Of a stretch of 64,000 nt of DNA, positions 24,471 to 35,783 are shown one piece after another (the stretch's first letter is position 1; each line of letters starts with the position of its first letter). The stretch is from Fomitopsis serialis (taxonomy: Eukaryota > Basidiomycota > Agaricomycetes > Polyporales > Fomitopsidaceae). Made by a program: the position numbers and the translations under genes. The DNA is taken from positions 124,001 to 188,000 of the forward strand of contig NW_025955010.1 of assembly GCF_022376445.1 (NCBI RefSeq). Reading direction: 5' to 3'. The notes under the pieces are model-generated. The model was not told the origin of the DNA, ran no database searches, and saw nothing but the letters and a program-made list of their open reading frames with translations.

Positions 24471-24850
24471 GGACCGGTTCAGGAGAGAAAGGGCCAAAGG
24501 AGGTACTGCCGCTCACAAATGGCGAAGAAAAGAGGGGAAAGAATGGCAGCAGTTGGACGGGAAGGGCAGCGGCAAAGGACGGTCGAAGCCAAGTCGAAGC
24601 ACTGGCAGCATCAGGACGACCCGGTACGCGAGCCAGCTTTTCGGCGATTACTTACTCCGTCGCTTGTAACCATGAATGCAATCCAAACTGTGAGTTATCA
24701 GCAATAATTATCCCGTTATGGACATGTGAGCCGCCTTCTTTCTGCTCTCTCGTCCATCGTCCGCCGTGTCCGCTACGGTTCACTCCAGGCACGCTAAAAG
24801 GTACTTGGTAGCCTCAAAGTTTGGTTTGGAGGCTGACATCGGCTGCACAG
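24471..24850. promoter_or_regulatory. Shared divergent promoter interval (CaaX protein / uL5m)
   Basis: 0.38 kb between two divergent start codons. Sequence just upstream of the uL5m ATG contains an acceptor-like ...ggctgcacag, so a 5' UTR intron is possible. No specific factor site could be identified. Confidence 0.4.
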
Positions 24851-25753
24851 ATGAGCGCGGCGGTCGCCAAAGTCCCACGACACGTTGCGTCGCCAGCGGC
24901 GCAAAGCATTCGCCCGACCAGGGCCGCCCCGCACATCCGAAAACCCCTCAAGCGCGACGAGCGCGGCCTCCCTGTCCCCCATGTCAACATCGTCGTCCGC
25001 GACACGCACGCCAGTCGTCTCGCCGACCACTACTACAACACCCTGCGCGACGACCTGATGTACATGACCTACACGCATGAGCCAGATCGGAAACCACACA
25101 GGGCCGTCCGGCCTCGGTTCGACCCCAACGATCCCTACGCAAAGCACCGTCACAATCCCCCGGTCGGTGGCAACAGGGCATTTGCTACCCCTCCGCCCCC
25201 AGTCACCGCCGAGAATGTCATCCAACTGGAGCGCATACAGCTGCACACGATGGTCAAGGAAGCTTTCGGCAGCCGCACGAACTTGCTGCCTGCTATCATG
25301 GCCTTCCGCGCCATCTCAGGGGAGTCGGAACACTCGGGCGGGCAGCGGACGGTGGAGGGTGTGCAGATCGTGAAGGGTGGCCAGAACATCGGTGGTTGGA
25401 CTCGCCTCGGTGCGCCCCTCGGTGTCAAGGTCGACTTGAAGGGCCCGAAGATGTACGACTTCCTCGGCATGTTCGTCGACTGTGTCCTACCTCGTCTTCG
25501 AGACTTCCATGGCGTGGCCATGCCTCCACCGTCGCAGCAACTCACGTTGCCGCATTCGGGTTCCGGTGTCGTATCAATAGGTCTCCCTCCGGACGCCATG
25601 GCTTTCTTCCCGCAGATTGAAGTGAACCTGGATGCATACCCACGGATGTACGGTATGCACATACACTTCATCACGAACGCATTCGGTGCGGGTGCGCAAA
25701 ATCGTGCAAGAACGTTGCTCTCGGGCTTCAGGGTACCATTCGCACGAGTGTGA
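24851..25753 (+). CDS. Mitochondrial large-subunit ribosomal protein uL5 (Mrpl7 type)
   Basis: Structural protein of the mitochondrial ribosome, near the 5S-rRNA/central-protuberance position in the family. It is a single open exon of 300 codons from MSAAVAKVPRHVASPAAQSI (basic, Ser/Ala-rich, plausible mitochondrial targeting). Diagnostic segments are RLADHYYNTLRDDLMYMTY near residue 55, IQLERIQLHTMVKEAFGSR, QNIGGWTRLGAPLGVKVDLK, MYDFLGMFVDCVLPRLRDF, and FFPQIEVNLDAYPRMYGMHI. The C-terminus ends in ARTLLSGFRVPFARV, the usual uL5 C-terminal arginine-rich motif. An in-frame stretch continues 30 bases upstream of the ATG but has no start codon. The gene is intact, with no sign of the one-base breaks seen elsewhere. 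Confidence 0.93.
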   Translation: MSAAVAKVPRHVASPAAQSIRPTRAAPHIRKPLKRDERGLPVPHVNIVVRDTHASRLADHYYNTLRDDLMYMTYTHEPDRKPHRAVRPRFDPNDPYAKHRHNPPVGGNRAFATPPPPVTAENVIQLERIQLHTMVKEAFGSRTNLLPAIMAFRAISGESEHSGGQRTVEGVQIVKGGQNIGGWTRLGAPLGVKVDLKGPKMYDFLGMFVDCVLPRLRDFHGVAMPPPSQQLTLPHSGSGVVSIGLPPDAMAFFPQIEVNLDAYPRMYGMHIHFITNAFGAGAQNRARTLLSGFRVPFARV

Positions 25754-25896
25754 TTCGACTGTACGTTCTCGTCCGCGGCATCTTGGATTGTATGACTGAC
25801 GTCATATATAACAGCGGGTCTCCGGGCACGGTAGACAAAATGTATGCTAGATTTCTACATCCTAATACGCTATCCAGCATACCAGAGTGCATCAGC

Positions 25897-28299
25897 TCAG
25901 TTGAGCTCGTCACAGCTGCCCGTAATCTTGTACTCTCGTTGCGACTTGGTGAGACCAGCCTTGTCAACACGTATCTTCCGTCAAGTACTGGACGTGGGCA
26001 GTGTACACTCCCGCGGCATCCCCATCAGCCACCTCTAGCGTCTTCTGATCGGTGAACTCCTCCAGCACCTCGCCGTCCTTCGTCCAGAGAATGCTGTAGC
26101 TCTCCTTCACATCCACAGGCTCCTCGCGGAACTGGCCGAGGGGCACTAAATTGAGCTCGATGCGCCTCGTCCACTCACACCCCTTGCGTACGCACGACGC
26201 GGGCATGTCGTCGATGAGGTCGACGCGGCGCAGGAGCGCCAGCCAGAGGCCCTCAAGGCAGACCTTGCAGAAGTTGGGCGTCGTCACGATGCGCATCAGG
26301 CAGTCCTCGTTCGTTGGGCGGTACGTCGTCTCGTTCATGTCTGAGAACCTGCGGGAGAGGATCTGTCAGTGTCGGTGGCCCGACGCCACAAGACCGAGGG
26401 ATCATGCATCCATGCATGATCTGCGGTACTCGGGGTTCAATGGAAGGTGGCTCACGTCGGAAACACGCCGCAGAACCCGGGCGCGGTTACGAATCTGCGA
26501 TAGGCCACCGGTCATCAGTGTCAGCCTCCCGAGCAGATGCGGGAGACGTACTCTTCCTCGTCCCCGAATTCCACACTTCCACACTGCAGAGCTGGCGGTC
26601 CCACACATCGCCTTCGCGAGCGTGAACTTCACTCGTGCTCGCCCGCGCTCAGCGGGTCGTCGCGGTGGATGTCGTAGTGCCACCGGTCCTCGCCGATGTC
26701 ACCCTCGGCGTCCAGCCCAAGTCCTCGCCGTCAATCTCGACTTTCAGGTCCCCCGCTGCGGGAGCCCAGAGAGCGAGAAGCGCACGAGTGCCGCGAATAC
26801 ACCCCTGACGAGTTGAACGAATCGACCACGGCGCGGACGTGTTGAGCATCGTCCACGGATACGCTTGCATCGGCATGACCGAGCGCTCTACCGGACATCA
26901 GCGGGAGTACCTCTTCGTGCTGGTGCAGTGTGTGCGAAGCATTTGTGAACCAGTGCGCCCAGGATATTGGCTCGGACAGGTTGTGGTGCGCGTTCACGCC
27001 GAAGTAATCCGGCCCGCCGTCGTACTCCTCCCCGACGTCAATTATCGAATGTCCGAGTTCGTGCCTATCATGCGTAGGAAATTGTATCGGTCAGATCAGG
27101 TAGACAACGCAGATAGCGAACGTGTACCTGAGCACCAATGCCCCGTTGGCGAGCGAGGGCGTGATGACGCTGCAATCCCAAGATGAGGGCCTTTGTGCCG
27201 TTGTCAGCGTAAGTACGCCACTTACGTGAATTCTCCCCCGAGTCCTCAGCGTAGGAATATGTGTCAGACAGAGGTGATGGTTCCCAAAGAGAATGGTGGT
27301 TACCTCCATATAGCGGATCGTTGCCTATGCATGCGAGGCGTCAGGGCCGCGTTTTGTTTGGCGAAGTAAGGTAGACATACCCATCAAGATAGGATAATCG
27401 CACTTGTCCTCGAAATAGAAACATGCCGCTCGCGCAATTTCTGGCTTTGCGTAATAAACTGCCCTAAGTTCGGTTCCGTCGCGGTAAAGGCCGAAAGGTG
27501 TACTATATCATTCACTCTCTCATGAGATGTCGCGCCCATACTCATGCTATGCAATGTTAGATGCGCACTCTTTGGGCTTGCCATCGGTTCCCACTCCGCT
27601 CTAGGGTGAGGTGAGACCCATGGACAACGTGTCATAAGACATGCTCACCTCTGCGCTAGGTGTGAACGCGGCCCAAAGTTCAGTAAAGGCTTGACAGTAT
27701 AGAATGTCTGGTTGCTGGAGATGTCCATAGCCAAGCGATAAGCATCTTCGATGAACTTGTCTCGCTCGTCCCTCGTATCTGTTTCGTTTAGCCGTGAATC
27801 ATGAGATTGGGATGTGGGTTTCACTACGCTACGCACATCCATCTGCGAAGAACATCAGGTCAACCCTATTGCTCGAGTGACCTGATTTAACAAGTGGTTC
27901 CAACTCGAACTCGAGTGGGAAGAAGCCGCGAGCTAGCTCCGGCACCGCGAGGACATCCTGCTCAGCCGGCGTAGGCACAGAAATAGGAGCTGTGTCAGTG
28001 AGTACAGGAAAGTCCCAGCTATCCTCCGGGCCGCAGAGTTGCAGCAGCTGCGACCATGCTTCATCGCGATACTGCTGAACGAAGCGGAGGCGCTCCCCAG
28101 CGTCGTTCAATTCCTTGGTACCCAGGTGTCCATAGGCAGCGAGTCCCCTGTATTCCTGTACTGACTTCAGTGTTGCGAAGGTGCAGTCCGAGTTGTTACG
28201 GTTGCGAAAGATAAGCAACTCGTACGGCCGACTCTTGTTCGCACCGACAAGAATGCCCAGATGAATGACAGTGACGATCAGCAGAGACAGCGCCCGCAT
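25897..28299 (-). CDS. Secreted zinc metallopeptidase, M64 (IgA-peptidase-like) family
   Basis: The start at 28299 gives a clear signal peptide (MRALSLLIVTVIHLGILVGA). The N-terminal beta domain ends near LEFELEPLVKSGHSSNRVDL. Across an intron FFADG joins YTRDERDKFIEDAYRLAMDI; then come FYTVKPLLNF, DTPFGLYRDGTELRAVYYAK, DKCDYPILMGNDPLYGG, and after VLR the catalytic HELGHSIIDVGEEYDGG (HExxH zinc site). C-terminal segments include MNETTYRPTNEDCLMRIVTT and RRIELNLVPLGQF. In-frame reading needs one missing base at about 27676 (LLNFWAAFTPS), 26716 and 26631, and a larger shift near 25975; the tail then runs KAGLTKSQREYKITGSC with a stop at 25897-25899. Family members in bacteria cleave IgA, but fungal members are uncharacterised secreted proteases; I infer only extracellular proteolysis. 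Confidence 0.87.
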
Positions 28300-28794
28300 G
28301 CTCAGCTGAGTTCAGTGATTGCTATAGGCCTGTTTGTGAGACAGAGAGCCAGCAGTGAACGTTTGAACGACCACCGTCGTAGTCGGTAAATAAGACCGAC
28401 CTGAACCAGGAGGTTCGCGAGTTGCGGCCCGCCGGCACTTGACCGTGAAGTCGTTCTACTGGTGGCACGTGGCCGCTCGCAACATACCTAACGTGAACCA
28501 CCAGTAGACACCCTGTACTATATTTAATGCAAGATACTCACTATATGGTCTGGTCAGTATTCTTATTGCTGGTGTACATTGCTCGCACACTGTACAGCTG
28601 TTACAAAGTCGTTGGACTCGGAGAGGCCAACATCATGGTTGCCTAACTCAGAAAGAAGCAGATCTGAGATCGTAGACCGGAGGCGACCACGTGCGCGAAA
28701 TTTCATGGAGTGCCGCTCAATTGCTGCTGAGTGCAGGTGTGAATCTTCAGCTCGTGTCTGGCACGCCGCTTTCTATCTCTCAACTCCTGGCAGT
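28300..28794. promoter_or_regulatory. Divergent promoter interval (M64 peptidase / L1-domain protein)
   Basis: 0.5 kb between divergent start codons. A TATA-like stretch (ctatatttaatgc) lies near 28518-28530, better placed for the plus-strand gene. Nothing else recognisable. Confidence 0.4.
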
Positions 28795-31536
28795 ATGGCA
28801 AAAGACGAGTTGATTGGCGACCACGTCTCTTCAAATCAGTGCAAACTTGCGGTGGATGCACTGCTCAGCCATGCTGTTCGAATCCAGGAAAAGAAGGCGC
28901 AGACCGAGCTGCTTCCGGGAAGGAGCAAAACGTATGGCTTTCACTCACAGTGAAGCAAATGCAGCCGGAGAAGAAGCTGAAGCCTTTCAAGATGTAAGTA
29001 TTTGTTTTTCATGCTTCCCGATCGCTACTGAGGCCTTGCAGACCTATCGCACATCCGATCGTAGACCCTCGCGTTTCTTCTGTATGCTTGATCACGAAAG
29101 ACCCGCAACGGGAGTACAAAGACTTGCTTGAGTCTCACGGGATCCGATTCATCTCTCGAGTAGTCGGAATCGAGAAGCTCAAGGGCAAGTTCAAGCCGTT
29201 CGAGGCGCGGAGGATGCTGCTGAAGGAGAACGACCTTTTTCTCGCCGACGAGCGGGTCGTGCCTCTGCTCCCCGGCTTGCTCGGTAAGAAGTTCTTCGAA
29301 GCGAAAAAGTGCGTCATGATACCTTATGTTGTACGAGCCTTATCTTACGTCGTGTTATAGACAACCTATTCCCGTATGCCTCACGCGCAAGGACTTGAAG
29401 GGCGAGCTCGAGCGCGCCATCTCCTCTACCTATTTCCACCAAAACCAGGGCACTAACACGTACGTTCGTACGTAAACGTACGACTGTGTGTTTTCTCTAA
29501 TGTTACGTCATGCCCAGGTCAGTCAAGATCGGCACTGTCTCGCAATCGCCGGCCAAAGTCCTGGACAACCTGAAGATGGCACTCCCAGCCATCGTCAAGC
29601 GCATCAAGGGTGAATGGGACAACGTGCAGAGCTTCCACATCAAAACCAATTCATCTGCGAGCTTGCCGATCTGGAGTTGCGACTTGGGCACGGGAGACGG
29701 CGCACGCTGGGATGGCTTGGTCGCAGACGCTGGGTCAGATGACGAGAGTGAGGCCGAGGAGAGTGAAGAGGAGAGTGAAGTGGGAGATGTTGAGTCCGTG
29801 CCCGCCAAGACGAAGGCCGGCGCGGATGCGCCGACGCCCGTGTCGAAGACGAAGACGAAGAAGGGCGAGGCAGAGCCCATGGATGTTGATGAGCAAATTC
29901 CGTCGTCCAAGGAACATAGCAAAGGCAAGAAACGCGCTGCGGAAGACGTCAACGACACACCGCAGAAGAAAGCCAAAGCAGATCGTGCACCGTCCTCGGC
30001 TACTAAAGCTGGGCCGAAGGTATGATAGACGGTGTTGATCTGTACCGAATGTGACTGGTTGAATGTCTATTTGTAGAGCACGACAGATGTGTCTGCGGCC
30101 ATCTCACCGGCGGGTACTCCCGCTTCCATCGATGTTCCAACACAAGGCAAAAAGCGGAGGTCATCCGTGAGTCTCGCGGAAGCACCGGCCCCCGCCCAGA
30201 TCTTGTCTGCGCTGCCTTCTGTGTCCACAAAGGAAGCCCAGCCGGCGGCGGATGCTGATACCACAGCCCCCACAAAGAAGCGGAGGAAGAGGAAGGTGGT
30301 AGATGCTGAGGCTGCTACCTCCGAGACGCCCACGTTCGCCGCACCCACAACAGCGCCAGTCACTGAGGCACGTGCTGCTTCTCCAGGACCAGCACTTGCG
30401 CAACTTCCCGAGGACGCTGCTGCCGCTGGACCCACAAGAAAACGAAAGAGGAACAAGGGTGCCGCAGCCGAGGCTTCCAAAGACACCGATGTGGTCGCTA
30501 CGGCTCCGATGACCGCCCATCTTGAGTCAACGACACCAGCGCAGCCGACCGCAAATGAAGGGGAGAACACCACGCCTTCCAGGCATCGGAAGCGGAGGCA
30601 CGCGAAGGCTGCGGCTGGCGACGCTGCAGCGTCCGAGGACACCGCTGGTGCTTCCACAGATGCAGTTGTGTCCGCGACGTCTTCCCAGCCTGCGCCTGCC
30701 TCAGCAGAGAATAGCGAGGGCGCCACCAAGAGGAAACGGAAGAGAGTGAAGGCCGCGTCCGGAGCCGCCGAAGTCCAGGCAGTGCAGTCGTCCGAGACTG
30801 CTGCCGCTCCTCCTGCGACTCCCGCTGCACGAGGGGAAGATACGGGGTCCGCTGGCGTTCCGCCTGAGCCCGTTTCTCCCGCTACGCCATCAATCACGAA
30901 GAGGAAAAGGAGACGCGCTTCGGCGGTGGATTTCTTCCAGGACGGCGAGACCACAGCCACGCACGTTGTGTCTACCATTACATCCGTCCCCCCAACACAC
31001 CCGCCACCGGGCTGACCGCATCGACGCCCAAGAAGAAGGGGAAGCCTGTGGAAGCGACCCCTCTGAAGAGCGCTCTAGAGCAAGTCGCGAACGAGGCCTC
31101 GAGCGTCAGTCCGGAAAAGGCAAACGCTGCGAACGGCGACACTGAGGTGGCTGCGAGTCCGCTTTCCACCAAAAGGCCTAGGAAACGCAAGTCGAAGGCT
31201 GCGTTATCGGCTGCACCCGAGAGTACAGACGCCCCCGCGCCTTCCTCTGCTCGTGCGGCGGCACCATCCGCTGCTCCTGTCGAAGCTGCGGAGGCTAATG
31301 TTGATGTGGCTGAACCCAAGAAGGTCAAGCGCAAGCACAAGAAAGCTGCCGCGGCCGCGGAGGACGTTGCTCATGCGGAAGTCACGGATTCGGTTGCCGT
31401 TGCGTCTCCAACGACGGGCGAGCTGAAAAAGAAGCGAGGTGCCGCTGGCGGTGAGAAGAAAAAGGACAAGGCGTTGGGCGCAGCGCCTGCGGCGAAGAGT
31501 GCGAAGGACGCTGTCGTTGGTAAAAAGCATCTATGA
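28795..31536 (+). CDS. Nucleolar ribosomal-L1-domain protein (Cic1/Utp30/RSL1D1-like) with long basic tail
   Basis: Likely a ribosome-biogenesis factor of the nucleolus. Start MAKDELIGDHVSSNQCKLAV, then ALLSHAVRIQEKKAQTELLP. Short introns lead to PIAHPIVDPRVSSVCLITKD, YKDLLESHGIRFISRVVGIE, FLADERVVPLLPGLLGKKFF and SVKIGTVSQSPAKVLDNLKM, an L1 fold. After an acidic stretch the tail is about 500 residues of Ala/Thr/Pro-rich sequence with at least eight basic clusters (KKRRKRK, TRKRKR, SRHRKRR, TKRKRKR, TKRKRRR, KRPRKRK, KVKRKHKK, KKKRG) at roughly regular spacing. The frame breaks at a C6 run (30988-30993). Either one C is missing, giving NTPATGLTASTPKKK, or a 63-nt intron (donor near 30965, branch ctgac, acceptor cccaag) removes it. 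The stop is at 31536. Confidence 0.86.
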
Positions 31537-33490
31537 GGCGCTCATTTTGCTCTCTGCTCTCGGATAGCTATCGAGTCGGTGCAATTATTTCCTGAGGTGT
31601 ACTAGATACTTTGTTGCTACAATCTCACGGTTCTTCTGTGCGTACTCATCTTACTCACCCGCACATCTGCTAGGGCTTGTTCGTCCAGTGTACTACTGTC
31701 GTGTCAGCCCAAGAATAGGGAGCCGCCGCCGAGGTGTATTGGATCTACCAGTCCTTTGGGCGTGTCTATGATCCGCAGTGCGTTGTTTTATACAAGTTGA
31801 TCAGCAATTATAGAAAATCCCCCGGAGGATCAACCGAGTGGCGGTGGGCCTGCAACTTAGTCTCGATTTACTGGGCTGTGACTAATGAATCGCACATTTA
31901 TTTTCTGGCACCCGAGCAGACATACAATTGAGACACTCCTGTCGGTTGATTGTCCATGATGCGCCACTACTTGCAGGTGCTAGTGCACGGCGAAATCTCC
32001 GAATCGAGCCCCTAAACATGGTGCCAATTAATTTAGCTAGGGCGATTCGGAAGGGCGATGTGCTAGTACGTGGTACGCATTAACCGCGACGCGACGATTC
32101 GCATGACAGGAAGGACATCACCTATACCTGTACGGTGAGCCATCGTAAATTCTAGCGAAGCGACGAGCCTGGGTCCGGACTGTCGCGAGCCGACTTGCAA
32201 TGGACATCGTCGAAGTTGGCCCCGCTCCGATACCAGTTGGATCAGAGGCCCCGTACGACTTCATTTTGCCATACTAGACTTAGATTCTGAATGCACATGA
32301 ACACGGTGTGCAGCTATAGCACGTCTTTGTGCAACTTACTACTGATAGCTGCCATGCCAGGACGTTCTCTCAGAGAGTGGAATTATATCAAGCGAACCTT
32401 TTCTGCTAACAAATAGCTACATCCAGAGGATTATATGTATGTGTATGAGCAATCTACTCTAGAAGTTCAAGTGGCGAGTAATACAACGGCTACGAAGGTG
32501 ATATTATGAAGGCAGGGGCGATGGGGAAACTGACAGGCATAGGGCGGTGAGGTATGTATGCGTCGACATGGAGAGAGAAGCGATAAGTTACTACATGCAA
32601 GTACTACTATATCGGGTCAGATTCGGCCACCTAGGTAGTCGGTCACTCGAGTCTCATCCAATTACCACCTACTCTACAGCATGAAATAAATTGTGTCATG
32701 ATTCTATAATTCTTTACTACTGTACAAACTTTCAAGCCAATACACAAGATCCGGTGCAGGAAAAATCATCTGTCGATATACCCATTTTGGTAAGCAGTGG
32801 CTTGGATCCCAACCCTCGCCCATGACTGGTACTCACTCGGATTCTGGCGCATTGCGGCCTAGAAATAATCAGAATCATATACTTGAATATATCTTCAAGA
32901 TTACAGTCCATGCAGATGGGCCTCTTCAATGTAGTGAGCTATTCCAAGGTGTGCCGACTTCCTAGTCTGTGTGGCTCACCCTACTTCAACGAGAGTTGTG
33001 TACTGAGTCCACTCAATGATGCTGAATTTTTCTATTATTTTCTCGTATTCTGAGGTGTCTAGCATACCTCTGAACAAGGATCTAGGGCATTACGGCCCAT
33101 ACACAGTAAGGAGGGCTGTCGAGTGCTAAGGTGGCGAGATCCCGGCCGAATAGTAGCAAGATCCGATGTGCAGGGAGTTATGAATCTGGAACCAAGCCGC
33201 CGGGGGCGACGGGGGATCTACGCCCAACGCCGAGGGCGACCGGGCCCAAACAGCGGGCGAGACAAGCTTGAGACGTGATTGGGCGATGAAGACCGTGTAT
33301 GCGTGGACGAATTAGGATAGCGTGGATGGGGGAGATGGCGGTGTAGGCGTCGGGCGGTGATTGCGTTGGTCATGGGGAGCGAGAGAAGATCAGCATATGG
33401 TGATTGGTGGTGGCGATGCAGAACGCCTGTTCAACGCTCGCGTGGCTTGGCTGAGAGCTGAGCGCGAGCGCTGAGCCTTCCGGCGATGGG
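31537..33490. other. Gene-poor AT-richer interval
   Basis: About 2 kb without a credible gene. Composition is noticeably AT-richer than the flanking genes, with many short stops in all frames. It contains one imperfect inverted repeat (listed separately). The right part beyond 33180 becomes GC-rich and probably belongs to the 3' region of the small minus-strand gene ending at 33491. Confidence 0.45.
31979..32068. repeat. Imperfect inverted repeat, about 90 bp
   Basis: A left arm (about 31979-32014: gctagtgcac ... ccgaatcgagcccc) pairs with a right arm (about 32037-32068: agggcgattcgg ... gtgctagt) around an AT-rich loop. The arms share CGATTCGGA and TGC(AC)TAGT blocks with small gaps. It could be a decayed MITE or a hairpin-forming sequence; no target duplication was found. 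Confidence 0.35.
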
Positions 33491-33799
33491 CTAGAAGAAG
33501 ACGGGGCCTGCCGAGCTCGCCGCGCCCTTGATGGCGTTCTGCGAGGACGACGACGTCTGCGGCTTGCTGGGCTGGTTGGTGTTCGGCTTGCTGGCGGGGG
33601 CAAGCGACAGACGGTGGGTGCGCGCGTGGGCGAACATGGGGGAGGAAGTCGCGACGGCGAAGTTGGCACGGAAAGGCATGACGTTCGAATGTAGGTTAGA
33701 ATTAGAGGATGGTTTAGGATGCTCTATGAGTGGGTGAGTTGCAGTAGCTGAGACAGGAGCGGGTAGACTTGGACTGCTTTGAGATGCAGCAGAGTGCAT
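33491..33799 (-). CDS. Small protein ending in SSAGPVFF, unknown function
   Basis: An open frame of 102 codons from 33799, or 62 codons if the internal ATG at about 33679 is the start (MPFRANFAVATSSPMFAHAR). The second half is Ser/Pro/Asn-rich (SLAPASKPNTNQPSKPQTSS) and ends KGAASSAGPVFF-stop. The final SS-x-PVFF matches the end of a separate tiny gene at 39165-39317, which argues that this is a real coding end rather than chance. No signal peptide, membrane helix or CaaX motif is present. The upstream in-frame part may be 5' UTR or an intron-containing leader. I prefer the internal start, but it is unproven. Confidence 0.5.
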   Translation of the reverse strand: MHSAASQSSPSLPAPVSATATHPLIEHPKPSSNSNLHSNVMPFRANFAVATSSPMFAHARTHRLSLAPASKPNTNQPSKPQTSSSSQNAIKGAASSAGPVFF

Positions 33800-35783
33800 C
33801 GGCCCGTTTTATACGGTCAAGGATATACTTAATGGAACGGCAATTCGCCCACCGCAGCACAGCTCTGTGGGCGTTTGATCGAAGAAGCTCGTAAATGCCG
33901 CTGGGTGACTAGGATGATCGGAACCACTCACGTTCTCACTGACGCACAATTAGCAATAATGGCCACAGTAACGTATACCCCTGGCGGTGAGGGACGTGAC
34001 GTGTGTTGCCGACGGACCTAACTGCTTCAGATCTCACTTCGGATGTTACATGCACAGAGGCGGATCTGTATGCGGCCGGCGGCAATCTCTGCGGAGATGA
34101 GCACGCACAGGTACTTTCACTGGAGAGGCCTCGAGGCCGACCGGCGCAGTTCGTCGTCCTGCACGTTCCTGGTAAGCATCATTCGGTATTGCATGGCCTA
34201 TAAATGATGCCTGCGGATGATTCAGTGTCGACGAACTGTTGTCCGCTGCGTTCGGTGACAGATCGCTTCACACGTAGGCGGCTGAGGATGGTTTAGTAGT
34301 ACGGTGCCTGTCCCGTACTTTGGTACAGTTAGGTATGATCACCCTAGAAGAGGGGCCGGAGTTCTAAGTCCTGATATCACCGAGTTGATTCCCACATGGG
34401 ATCTGGTCTGGCGTCTGGTAGAAAATAGAAGGCTTGGGCGCACCATCTACATCCACAATTTGTGTGCGAGAACCAAGTGCAAACCGGCGTCAATGCTGAA
34501 TATCAGGGGTGCAGCCGTAGCCTGCGGGTGCTGGCCTGCACGACGGACCTTTCCGTAGTTGGTTTCAGCTCCTAGTAGTGCAACAGAAGCACAATACGTT
34601 AGACCGTTGAAAGTTTTCACCTTACATACCTCACAGTGCTCACGCGATAACCACAACGCCAGCCTCGACCAAGGCGTCACCTCACCAATCCTCCCTGAGG
34701 AGATCACTTGGTTGCACATCGCCCCGAATCTCTCCCCCTTCCTCAATCAGCCGAGCTTCTCCGCATTACGACCGAGAAAACCTGTTACAGAGAACAAGCA
34801 CAGTGCAAGACAGATTGGGTCAGGCGCTGCGAGCGGATGTACAGTCATGCTGCAGTGCACAGCATGGTGACGGCATGTTGACTGTTTCGTCCCGTTAACA
34901 TCCCGACTACATCTGAGACCATCTGCGTGAACATAGCACTCACGCTATCATACGGCTATACCACGGCATCGCCCCTTTTTGCCAGCAAGGCATCGCTCTT
35001 CGCACAATGAAACACCATATCGTCGGCTTCAGGCATGGCCACTAGATGCGTCGCAAGAATGGAGCATACCGGACGGCAGATAGACGGTGGCCACGTCACA
35101 TTCAATCCCGGTGACTGGCACTTGGTACGTCGAGGATTATCCCCATCCCTACCACAGCAGACCACAGCCCAGTACCGTTCCTAGCTCAGCACTTGCTGGG
35201 GTAGGCCGATGTTTGCATATCTGGATTCAGGATGCGGTTGAACAGCGAGCGAGCAGACCACACTCCAGAGAATACACTTCTTGCTAATACTAATGGCACG
35301 AGCAGTGTGAGTCGGCGTCGAGATTGCAGACAAGAACAACAGAGACAAAATTTGGTTACTTACCTCCCTATAACGTCGTATCAGTTAACTCGAGAATCCC
35401 TGTACTTATTATTACATATCGATAGCATTCAACTCGTTCTAAGTTAGTCTGTGATTTTTCCTACTCTTTTTGGTCAGCAACGGAGACTATGATTTTCCAG
35501 CCTTACTCAGCCTCGCAGACGCCCAGGATGAGCTCATCGGGTTCCCGACGTCAAAGTGCTGCATGAGTTCGAGCACTGATCCAAAAGTCCTCCTCCCTTT
35601 CCTACCTGCAGGTCCCGGCATTATCAAGGAAGCTTTCAGGATAATCCCAGCAGCTCGAGTGGATTATATCAACTAGTACGTCAACGTACCCGTAGACTTC
35701 AAGCGTTCAGTCCACGAACTAACGGGACCATCTGGCAGGCAGCGCCGAATTTCCCACCACACTTCATCTAGGACTTAAAGACT
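33800..35783. other. Gene-poor interval
   Basis: About 2 kb with no assignable gene. A 37-codon block near 35560-35676 (LLPFLPAGPGIIKEAFRIIP) reads like protein but has no partners. The 3' end must carry the promoter of the oxidoreductase gene that starts at 35784. Confidence 0.4.

Noticed and set aside
28876..28885. gttcgaatcc, a tRNA B-box-like sequence
   Set aside because: It is inside the coding exon of the L1-domain protein (codons for RIQEKK region) and no acceptor stem or A-box surrounds it.
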